Shown here one piece after another: positions 1-5,141 of a stretch of 7,295 bases of DNA. The notes under the pieces are model-generated. The model made no database searches. It saw nothing but the letters and a program-made list of their open reading frames with translations, and was not told the origin of the DNA. Made by a program: the position numbers and the translations under genes. This DNA comes from Acidobacteriota bacterium (GTDB lineage Bacteria > Acidobacteriota > Terriglobia > Terriglobales > Acidobacteriaceae). The stretch is taken from assembly GCA_021810815.1 (NCBI GenBank), contig JAJZHR010000115.1, forward strand, positions 1 to 7,295, written 5' to 3'. Each line of letters opens with the position of its first letter. Position 1 is the first letter of the stretch.

Positions 1-348
1 ATCATGTGGGTTGGCGGGTACCATTTGGCAGGTTTGATCGTCGGCGTTATCCTGCTGGACGCAGGCGCGCAGCTCAACCAGCTCGCCAACCAGACACGCA
101 TCTTCGGTCTGATCCCGTCGGCTCGCAGCCGCATCAACACCGTCTATATGACCATCTACTTCATAGGAGCGGCGGTCGGCTCCGCGCTCTCTACCATTGC
201 CTGGGTGCATTGGAAGTGGAACGGCGTCTGCCTGCTGGGGCTCTTCTTCATTTCTCTGGCGGCGATTCGCCACGCGACAGGAATGCGCGAGACTCCGCTG
301 GAGAGCAGGGCGCACGTCTCTCCCACGGACGCCATGCTGCAGGCCTGA
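1..348 (+). CDS. MFS transporter, C-terminal fragment (5' end outside window)
   Basis: The reading frame is open from base 1 (ATC ATG TGG...) and stops at TGA 346-348, giving the last 115 residues of a membrane carrier. It matches the C-terminal half of the AraJ/YbjJ-like major facilitator group: the stretch LDAGAQLNQLANQTRIF (residues 19-35) followed by P-x-AR-SR-x-NTVYM (39-50) is characteristic. Hydrophobic segments lie at about 9-19, 48-67 and 76-89, consistent with the last three or four helices; the tail from about residue 90 is polar and cytoplasmic. Such proteins are proton-coupled carriers, often annotated as sugar or drug efflux pumps, but the substrate cannot be read from this fragment. 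The gene converges on the dienelactone hydrolase gene with only 21 bases between the stops, so the two are not an operon. The apparent Met at base 4 is internal to the protein and is not a start. Confidence 0.9.
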   Translation: MMWVGGYHLAGLIVGVILLDAGAQLNQLANQTRIFGLIPSARSRINTVYMTIYFIGAAVGSALSTIAWVHWKWNGVCLLGLFFISLAAIRHATGMRETPLESRAHVSPTDAMLQA

Positions 349-369
349 AAGCCTTTGCATTCCTGCTGG

Positions 370-1188
370 CTACATCTCCTTCAGCAGCATGGTCAGGCGG
401 GCGAATGCTTCGTCACGCGCCTTCTTGTTGGCCGGCGTGGGAGAGGGCTCCTGCCCGGCGCGCATGAAGCCATGGCCTGCGCCGTCGTAAGTGACCGGAT
501 CGTACTTCTTGCCTGCGGTCTTCATGGCCTCGATGGTGCCGGGCACGGTCGCGCCAATGCGAGCATCGTTGCCCGCATAGAAGCCGTAGACCGGTGCCTT
601 AATGTTGGCCATCGCGGCGGCTGGCGGCGGAGTGCCATAGAAGACGAAGGCTGCATTCAGATCAGGCCGCTGCGTGGCAAAGTCGAACGCCTTGCCGCCG
701 CCCCAGCAGAAGCCGATCACCGCCAGCTTGCCATTCGCCGCCGGAAGATGCTCGCCGTAGTCGGCAGCCGCGTTCAGGTCGGAGAGGACGACCCCTGGAT
801 CGAGCGCGGACACCGCCTTCACCGTATCGTCCTGATCCGGAAAAGCGCTGCTGCCGCCGCCATGCGGGCCAAAGCCTGAGAGTAGATCGGGGGCGACCAC
901 GATATAGCCCTCGGCCGCAAGCTGGTCGGCCATGCTGCGCGCCCAGTCGCTGAGACCGAAGATCTCGTGGATGAGCACGATCACGGGCGCTTTCTCCTTC
1001 ACCTCCGGATAGACGACGAACGCCTGAACGGTGCGCGATCCATTTTTGATGGAGACCCATTCGCGATGGCGCGGCGACTTGTCCAGGGAGGCTTTGGCCC
1101 AATCCTGAGCAAAGGAGGAGCAGGCGATAGCAAGGAGACCGGCGCAGGCTACGAAGCGGAGGCTGTGCGAGATACGAAAGGAGCGCAT
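370..1188 (-). CDS. Secreted dienelactone hydrolase family protein
   Basis: A 272-residue alpha/beta hydrolase of the dienelactone hydrolase (DLH) family. The N-terminus is a signal peptide: basic start (MRSFRISHSLR), hydrophobic core at 12-24 and a likely signal peptidase I site after SSFA (24-27), before Q28, so the mature protein should be exported. C23 (AIAC) is a poor lipobox, making a lipoprotein less likely. All DLH landmarks are visible: HEIFG (74-78, with E75), nucleophile elbow GFCWGG with Cys161, Asp208 in AGNDARI, and His239 in GAGHGF, forming an intact Cys-Asp-His triad. The family opens dienelactone rings in chloroaromatic catabolism, but many members act on other esters or lactones, and an exported one is unlikely to serve the classic cytoplasmic pathway; the substrate is unknown. 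Length is normal for a DLH plus leader. The next in-frame Met is M86, inside the fold, so the ATG at 1186-1188 is the start. No Shine-Dalgarno sequence precedes it. Confidence 0.92.
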   Translation of the reverse strand: MRSFRISHSLRFVACAGLLAIACSSFAQDWAKASLDKSPRHREWVSIKNGSRTVQAFVVYPEVKEKAPVIVLIHEIFGLSDWARSMADQLAAEGYIVVAPDLLSGFGPHGGGSSAFPDQDDTVKAVSALDPGVVLSDLNAAADYGEHLPAANGKLAVIGFCWGGGKAFDFATQRPDLNAAFVFYGTPPPAAAMANIKAPVYGFYAGNDARIGATVPGTIEAMKTAGKKYDPVTYDGAGHGFMRAGQEPSPTPANKKARDEAFARLTMLLKEM

Positions 1189-1197
1189 GGCCGGAAG

Positions 1198-1206
1198 TTT
1201 ATATCA
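1198..1206 (-). promoter_or_regulatory. Extended -10 promoter of the DLH gene, implying a leaderless mRNA
   Basis: Read on the minus strand the bases are TGATATAAA, an extended -10 element (TGN plus TATAAA, one mismatch from TATAAT). The hexamer ends 9 nt before the ATG of the hydrolase, so transcription would begin within about 0-3 nt of the start codon. The intervening bases (CTTCCGGCC) contain no Shine-Dalgarno sequence, which fits a leaderless transcript. No good -35 is found 16-18 nt upstream, which an extended -10 can tolerate. The start site is inferred from spacing only. Confidence 0.5.
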
Positions 1207-1334
1207 AACATGGCTTGCCTGAAGAGCATTCTGCCGAGAAATGTGGGCGCGTCCTCACTGATTGCTGGATTGCTGGAATCGCTCGATCATCGAATTGCTC
1301 AGAACGGCTCCGGGCCTCGTGCGGCTCTGGAAAC

Positions 1335-1643
1335 TTAGTGGGAGTTTGCGGAAGTCTTTCCATCCGCTGCGGAGGGCTGCTTTGCCGGGGGGGCGACTTC
1401 ATAGCCGCCAGCGTGAGGGATGGTTCCACTGGTCCAGGCCTTCCAGCTCTCATGCGAACTCAAATGGTGGCGGGGATGCGACTGGGAAGAGCGCGCGAAG
1501 AGCGCATGCACAAAGGGAATGAACTGGCGCTGGTTGCATCGCACGCATCGAACCGGGTAATGCATGCGCACGAAGTACGCCATGTCGCCCTCGCGCAGCT
1601 TGGAACGACGGAAAATAGTGGACGCGCAAAACTCGCATTTCAC
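1335..1643 (-). CDS. Small zinc-ribbon protein (CxxC...CxxC), function unknown
   Basis: A 102-residue protein beginning with GTG (1641-1643). Its first 40 residues carry two CxxC knuckles, CEFC (C3, C6) and CVRC (C33, C36), with RRS and YFVRMHYPVRC between them. This is the pattern of a small one-domain zinc ribbon seen in many bacterial hypothetical proteins, where a CxxC-RRS half is followed by a P-x-RC-x-x-C half. The remainder (about 55-102) is polar, rich in Ser, His and Pro, and looks disordered. A purine-rich AGCAGG lies 6 nt upstream of the GTG and the start places the first CxxC at the very N-terminus as in relatives, so GTG is preferred; no in-frame ATG is seen just upstream. It runs in the same direction as the DLH gene, 146 bases ahead of it, but that gene seems to have its own promoter. 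No function can be assigned; zinc binding is inferred from the cysteines. Confidence 0.65.
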   Translation of the reverse strand: MKCEFCASTIFRRSKLREGDMAYFVRMHYPVRCVRCNQRQFIPFVHALFARSSQSHPRHHLSSHESWKAWTSGTIPHAGGYEVAPPAKQPSAADGKTSANSH

Positions 1644-1664
1644 AGCAGACCTGCTCCAGCGGCC

Positions 1665-1880
1665 ATGGAACTCATTTGTGTAGGTCGCGTGTATTCAACG
1701 ATAAAGCAGAAACCGCGCTCCTCAACCACTAAAAATTTCCTCAATCCCATTTTGGAACTGTGGTGCTTGCACTTTGGCCCAAAGCTATTGGAGTGTCAGG
1801 GACACTATCCCGAGATAAGGGCCCAGGCAAGGGCGGTCTACGAAACGCTTCAGAGCGCGGCAATGCGTGAGAAAGCATAA
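1665..1880 (+). CDS. Possible small ORF or gene remnant, unrecognised (doubtful)
   Basis: A frame from ATG 1665 to TAA 1878-1880 would encode about 71 residues ending GHYPEIRAQARAVYETLQSAAM-REKA. The last 35 residues read like the helical C-terminal end of a real protein, but codon use is mixed (AGG, ATA, TTG and CTA present) and there is no Shine-Dalgarno sequence before the ATG. The frame stays open upstream through the zinc-ribbon gene on the other strand, so openness alone is weak evidence. Its stop abuts the merR stop (1881) with no base between. It could be a small gene, a degraded remnant, or chance. I do not recognise it. Confidence 0.2.
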   Translation: MELICVGRVYSTIKQKPRSSTTKNFLNPILELWCLHFGPKLLECQGHYPEIRAQARAVYETLQSAAMREKA

Positions 1881-2300
1881 CTAGGTCAGCAATGCGAGAA
1901 TCTCGCGCAGTTCTTTGCGCACCCGTTGCAGCTCCTGCTTTCCAATCCTCCCTGCTGCAGCCGGAGGATCGGGCTCGATCTTAAAGGGAAGCTCCGGCTG
2001 GGCCATCTTCGTCTTGATCTCGGATTTGAAGGCCTGGCGCGCTCCAGGAATCGTATAGCCCTCCTGATAGAGCAGACGCTTGATCTGCAGCGCCATCTCC
2101 ACATCGCGCTTGCGGTAGAGGCGTTGTCCGGTACCACTCTTGTTCGGCCGCAGTTGCGGAAACTCCGATTCCCAGAAGCGAAGCACATACGCCGCCACGC
2201 CACACAGGCTCGCAACCTCGCCGATGCGGAAATACAGCTTGTCGGGGATGGTCGCCTCGAGTTCGGCGGCGTCTTTGCGGGTTTGCTGCTGCTGGGGCAT
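1881..2300 (-). CDS. MerR family transcriptional regulator
   Basis: A DNA-binding regulator of 139 residues from the ATG at 2298-2300. The MerR winged helix-turn-helix is complete: LYFRIGEVASLCGV-AAYVLRFWE (about 22-44) is the first helix-turn-helix with the conserved Y/F-RIGEVA start and the VLRFWE recognition helix. SGTGQRLYRKRDVEMALQIKRLLYQEGYTIPGAR (about 55-88) is the wing and second helix pair. A short charged helix (about 119-138, QELQRVRKELREILALL) can form the dimer coiled coil. No cysteine cluster typical of metal sensors is present beyond the Cys in SLCGV, so the ligand is unknown; this stand-alone acidobacterial type is usually annotated only as MerR. The frame is open upstream to 2591, but the extra 97 residues are Ser/Arg/Gln rich with no family resemblance, so I place the start near MPQQQQ. 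ATG 2316-2318 (MLVLIAMPQ) is an alternative. Neither has a good Shine-Dalgarno sequence. Confidence 0.88.
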   Translation of the reverse strand: MPQQQQTRKDAAELEATIPDKLYFRIGEVASLCGVAAYVLRFWESEFPQLRPNKSGTGQRLYRKRDVEMALQIKRLLYQEGYTIPGARQAFKSEIKTKMAQPELPFKIEPDPPAAAGRIGKQELQRVRKELREILALLT

Positions 2301-2726
2301 GGCAATCAGAACAAGCATCGCCGCATGAAATTTCCTGACACGCGGATCCAATGAGATCGGCGTTCTCGTCGAACGCCGCTCGTACAAGCTGGGGGCCGCC
2401 TGTTGCTGCGCTTCCCCTTCTTTGTCATGCAGTATAGGCCATTGCGCCCTCCGAATGGCGGCAAAACTTCCTCGAGTCCTGCTAGCGAGTTCGGAAGCAA
2501 ATACCGAGCTTGCCGACCTCAGGTAGAAGGAGGTGCTGGATAGAGTGCCAATTCTGAACTGTTTCCGGTGCAGGACAGGGAGGTAAGCCACTGATACTCA
2601 GTCGGTTTGCCGCATTTCAACAGGATAAAAAGCGAACATAAAACAAAAATGCAACCAGCTTGTTAACTAGTTAGGCAACTCGTAACTACTTGAATAATAG
2701 GTGTTTAGGCACTACAAGAAATTGCC
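2301..2726. other. Gene-free stretch upstream of merR
   Basis: No convincing protein gene is seen on either strand. The left part (to about 2591) is GC-rich and open in the merR frame, but its translation lacks family features. The right part, from about 2600 to 2720, turns clearly AT-rich (for example ATAAAACAAAAATGC at 2637-2651), as expected of regulatory DNA between divergently oriented units, here merR to the left and the 2727 promoter to the right. On the minus strand TTGCAT is followed 17 nt later by TTTTTA, a poor promoter match that could serve merR; it is not strong enough to list separately. Confidence 0.6.
2664..2673. repeat. 10-bp perfect palindrome TAACTAGTTA, possible operator
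   Basis: TAACTAGTTA is a perfect inverted repeat in the AT-rich zone, ending 53 bases before the -35 box at 2727. The motif AACT recurs nearby (in 2665-2668, 2677-2680 and 2684-2687), giving a short run of phased half-sites. Position and symmetry fit a binding site for a dimeric regulator acting on the promoter at 2727, on merR, or both. There is no direct evidence of protein binding, and a 10-bp palindrome can occur by chance in AT-rich DNA. Confidence 0.25.
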
Positions 2727-2755
2727 TTGACACCCCTGTCCCACAAACATAGTAT
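2727..2755 (+). promoter_or_regulatory. Strong sigma-70 type promoter
   Basis: The -35 box TTGACA (2727-2732) is a perfect consensus, the spacer is exactly 17 nt (2733-2749), and the -10 box TAGTAT (2750-2755) matches TATAAT at four of six positions. The predicted transcription start is about 2762. The flanking upstream DNA is AT-rich, as is usual for active promoters. No protein start with a ribosome binding site follows closely; instead an intrinsic terminator lies at 2809-2845. Confidence 0.75.
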
Positions 2756-2761
2756 TTCGCC

Positions 2762-2845
2762 AGAAAGTTCTGATGGCTTTGCCTCCGTTGGAACTATTCT
2801 CCCTAAAGAGAAAGGCCGCCCTGTTGCCGGGCGGCCTTTCTTGTT
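2762..2845 (+). ncRNA. Predicted small RNA (about 84 nt) or attenuated leader RNA
   Basis: The transcript is bounded by the 2727-2755 promoter and the 2809-2845 terminator. Between them are only about 47 nt, containing no credible open reading frame; the one ATG (2773) reads straight through the terminator. AGTTC (2766-2770) can pair with GAACT (2791-2795), closing a loop that holds the pyrimidine-rich CCTCC (2782-2786). A second C-rich tract, TCTCCCT (2798-2804), lies unpaired just before the terminator stem. C-rich single-stranded tracts able to pair with Shine-Dalgarno sequences are a known feature of several trans-acting bacterial sRNAs, so a target-pairing role is plausible but inferred. 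The alternative is a 5' leader whose terminator attenuates expression of the GH28 gene starting 200 nt downstream. I recognise no known RNA family. Confidence 0.55.
2809..2845 (+). terminator. Rho-independent terminator of the small transcript
   Basis: A perfect 13-bp stem is formed by AGAAAGGCCGCCC (2809-2821) and GGGCGGCCTTTCT (2829-2841), closing a 7-nt loop TGTTGCC; TTGTT continues the U-rich tail to 2845. The stem carries A-rich and T-rich flanks, so it could work in both directions, but no minus-strand gene to its right would need it. It lies upstream of the GH28 gene, not after a coding gene. Confidence 0.85.
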
Positions 2846-3035
2846 CCAATTGCGTACGATGGAAGCGCATAGAGATGCGGATCTCGTTCGCGTATTGGAT
2901 CTCGGTGCAGCACGAGCTGCAAAGCGTGCTCCTCGCAAACTGGTAGTGCTTGAATGCTATGTGTCCGCCGCATGGACTTGCCGCATCGTGATGGGGGCGA
3001 AGAACTGCTAGCCTAATCCAAGCACGCTTCTGCGC

Positions 3036-3041
3036 GGAGGG
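3036..3041 (+). promoter_or_regulatory. Shine-Dalgarno sequence deciding the GH28 start
   Basis: GGAGGG is a strong ribosome binding site. Counting from GGAG (3036-3039), it lies 5 nt before TTG 3045 and 14 nt before ATG 3054. The spacing therefore favours the TTG codon as start, although ATG is the commoner initiator. Confidence 0.7.
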
Positions 3042-3044
3042 AAC

Positions 3045-4679
3045 TTGAAAACAATGCTCAGCTTCAACTTACGAGTCAGGCGGAGTCACAGCGCGCGTCC
3101 TGCTGGCTTGTGCGCCCTGCTCGTGCCTGTGGCCCGGACTCTTCCAGCTCTTCGGATCCTTCTTGCGATCTCCATGCTCGCGGTGGTGGCATCGTCTTTC
3201 GCGCAGGACACCCGGCAGGTGGCCGAGCCGAAGATTCCTCCCTCCTGCAAAGTCCTCCACGCTGAATTGACGGCCATCGACAACAAGCTGGCCGAGGAGG
3301 AGGAGAGCAAGTCCGACACCGAGCGGCTGCAGTCGGCATTGAACGATTGCAAGCCGGGCATGGCGGTCGAGCTGCGGCCGGCAACGGAGCGCTTCACCTT
3401 CTTGGCCCGCATCACACGCAAGCCTGTTGTCGAGCGCAATGCGTTCCTGACAGCTCCGATCAAGCTCCGTGAGGGCGTGACGTTGCTCATCGACAAGGGG
3501 GTTACGCTCTACGGCTCCCGCAACCCGAAGGACTACGAGACCACGCCCGGCCTCTGCGGCATTATCACAGACGAAGCGGGCGGAGGGTGCAGGCCGTTGA
3601 TCTCCGTTGAAAACGCGAAGAACGCGGCCATCATGGGCGACGGCATCATCGACGGGCGCGGAGACGCAGAACTCTTCGGCTACGACTACAGTTGGTGGCG
3701 GATGGCCCGCGCCGCGACCCTGGGCAACCGACATTACAACAGCACGCGGTTGATCGTCGCCAACCATGCCGACGGCTTCATTCTCTACCGCATCACGCTG
3801 CACAACGCGCCGAACTACCACGTTGGCGTGGTCAACACCAACGGCTTCACCGCATGGGATGTCCATATTCAGACCCCGACCGTCATCGGCACCGACGCGC
3901 GCAATACCGACGGTATCGACCCCGGCAGCTCCACCAACATCACCATTGCGCATAGCTGGATCGACAACGGCGACGACAACATTGCTATCAAGACCGGCGT
4001 GACGCATATGAGCGTGCTCGACAACCATTTCTATAACGGACACGGCATGTCCATCGGCAGCGACACCTATAGCGGAGACAGCAATCTGCTGGTGGATGGG
4101 CTGACGCTGGACCACACCACCAGCGGTATCCGCATCAAGAGCAACAATTCGCGCGGAGGCATAGTGAAAGACCTGCTGTACCGCAACATCTGCATGCGCA
4201 ACGTGCAGGTGCCCATCTCCATCAGCCCCTTCTACGACAACAAGACCATAGATGCGTTCGTCGACCCGAATATCCAGGGCGACCGCATTCCCACGTATAA
4301 GCGCATCACGCTGCGCAACATCACCGCTCTCACGCCTGGCGATGTGCTGATCGCAGGCAAGGACGCGGCGCACCTTACAGCGGTGACGCTGGACAATGTG
4401 AACATCCTCGGTATTAAGCCAGAGCAGGTTCACGCGCAGTTCGCGAATATTACTATGGGGCCGCACGGAGCCAACTTCACGCCAGCCGGGAATGGCGTCA
4501 CCGTCACCGCAGCCGCCGTGGTTGTTGCCGGCGCGAAGCCCGCTGCCGGAACCGCCAATCCTAAGCCTGCATCGGGTGCTGCCGCAGGAACCGCGAACAC
4601 CAAGCCAGCGAGGGCTGCATCCAGTGCTGCCCCAGCTGCTCCCTACGGCTGCGACGGCAAATTCCTTCCGATGCAATGA
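3045..4679 (+). CDS. Secreted GH28 glycosidase, polygalacturonase-like
   Basis: A 544-residue glycoside hydrolase family 28 protein (right-handed parallel beta-helix), expected to hydrolyse alpha-1,4-galacturonosyl bonds in pectin or a related polymer outside the cytoplasm. All four GH28 active-site motifs are present: NTDG (287-290, D289), GDD (309-311, D310 and D311), GHG (332-334, H333) and RIK (363-365). Start is taken as TTG 3045 from the ribosome binding site; ATG 3054 (M4) is the alternative. The leader is long: an arginine-rich stretch (10-18), then a hydrophobic segment (about 34-50) ending SSFA before Q54, a likely signal peptidase site. After the helix, residues about 492-533 form an Ala/Pro/Gly/Thr-rich linker with an AGTAN-x-KPA unit repeated 13 residues apart, followed by a terminal YGCDGKFLPM cap. 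The gene stands alone on the plus strand, preceded by an RNA-like promoter/terminator unit that may attenuate it. No terminator is obvious after it. Exo- versus endo-activity cannot be read from the sequence. Confidence 0.93.
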   Translation: MKTMLSFNLRVRRSHSARPAGLCALLVPVARTLPALRILLAISMLAVVASSFAQDTRQVAEPKIPPSCKVLHAELTAIDNKLAEEEESKSDTERLQSALNDCKPGMAVELRPATERFTFLARITRKPVVERNAFLTAPIKLREGVTLLIDKGVTLYGSRNPKDYETTPGLCGIITDEAGGGCRPLISVENAKNAAIMGDGIIDGRGDAELFGYDYSWWRMARAATLGNRHYNSTRLIVANHADGFILYRITLHNAPNYHVGVVNTNGFTAWDVHIQTPTVIGTDARNTDGIDPGSSTNITIAHSWIDNGDDNIAIKTGVTHMSVLDNHFYNGHGMSIGSDTYSGDSNLLVDGLTLDHTTSGIRIKSNNSRGGIVKDLLYRNICMRNVQVPISISPFYDNKTIDAFVDPNIQGDRIPTYKRITLRNITALTPGDVLIAGKDAAHLTAVTLDNVNILGIKPEQVHAQFANITMGPHGANFTPAGNGVTVTAAAVVVAGAKPAAGTANPKPASGAAAGTANTKPARAASSAAPAAPYGCDGKFLPMQ

Positions 4680-4707
4680 AGGGTGCCAGTCGCCGCTCAC
4701 AAGCGCA

Positions 4708-4805
4708 TTTGAAGGGGGGACTCTTGCTTGCAATGGGTTTCTGGCTACAACGGGAGCCTTCGCTTGCACCGGAGGTTTTCTTTGAAGGGGGGCGGGACTC
4801 CAATG
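4708..4805 (+). repeat. Imperfect direct repeat downstream of the GH28 gene
   Basis: TTTGAAGGGGGG occurs at 4708-4719 and again at 4781-4792, 73 bases apart. In both copies it is followed in the same order by ACTC (4720-4723; 4797-4800) and CAATG (4731-4735; 4801-4805), with different spacers. The 255 bases between the GH28 stop and the tRNA hold no other gene. This may be a decayed tandem duplication or two copies of a short dispersed element; its function is unknown. Confidence 0.4.
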
Positions 4806-4892
4806 CAGCCGGAAGCCAGTCAAACGACTTGCGGTTCTCAGTCGCTGAGGGCTTGCGGATGCTCCTTTCGCCATGGATATTCAACACTGCTT

Positions 4893-4921
4893 TTGCGCCG
4901 CCGTCCCGTACCCGGTAGAAT
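4893..4921 (+). promoter_or_regulatory. Promoter of the tRNA-Thr gene
   Basis: TTGCGC (4893-4898) and TAGAAT (4916-4921) are separated by exactly 17 nt. The -10 box matches the consensus at five of six positions, the -35 only at TTG. The predicted start, about 4928, lies 7 nt before the mature tRNA 5' end, giving a short leader for RNase P to remove. Confidence 0.6.
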
Positions 4922-4934
4922 CATCTTCAGGCAG

Positions 4935-5010
<76 letters not shown>

Positions 5011-5036
5011 TGTAATTCTTTTAGAATCAATTAAAT

Positions 5037-5078
5037 GAAGGCCATCGGAGATTTCCTCGCCGGTGGCCTTCGTGTTTG
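5037..5078 (+). terminator. Rho-independent terminator after tRNA-Thr
   Basis: GAAGGCCATCGG (5037-5048) pairs with CCGGTGGCCTTC (5060-5071) through 12 positions, one of them a T-G wobble, closing an 11-nt loop. GTGTTTG follows as a weak T-rich tail. It lies 27 bases after the tRNA CCA end and has no other gene to serve on the plus strand. Confidence 0.8.
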
Positions 5079-5141
5079 ATCGATTGATTGGGGGAGCTGG
5101 CATTCTGGACAACCCGAATGCTCCGAATTATCCACCGCACT

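Noticed and set aside
341..360. Hairpin between the MFS and DLH stops as a bidirectional terminator
   Set aside because: Only a 4-bp AGGC/GCCT stem with a short T-run; too weak to call.
1793..1805. GTGTC-AGG-GACAC hairpin
   Set aside because: A 5-bp stem with no T tract and inside a possible frame; common by chance.
2490..2580. Sigma-54 type promoter (TGGCAC on the minus strand) upstream of merR
   Set aside because: The -24 element is matched, but the -12 TTGC element is missing at the required spacing.
2301..2591. N-terminal extension of the MerR protein by 97 residues
   Set aside because: The added residues have no MerR-like features and end in AT-rich intergenic DNA; family members begin shortly before the FRIGEVA motif.
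2727..3011. A 94-codon plus-strand frame between merR and GH28
   Set aside because: It would begin in the -35 box and read through the strong terminator at 2809-2845, so the RNA for its first part would not carry the rest.
3069..4874. A 601-codon open frame on the minus strand, opposite the GH28 gene
   Set aside because: It is the antisense shadow of a GC-biased GH28 gene; its translation is rich in Val, Arg, Asp and His without domain features, while the plus strand has all catalytic motifs and a ribosome binding site.
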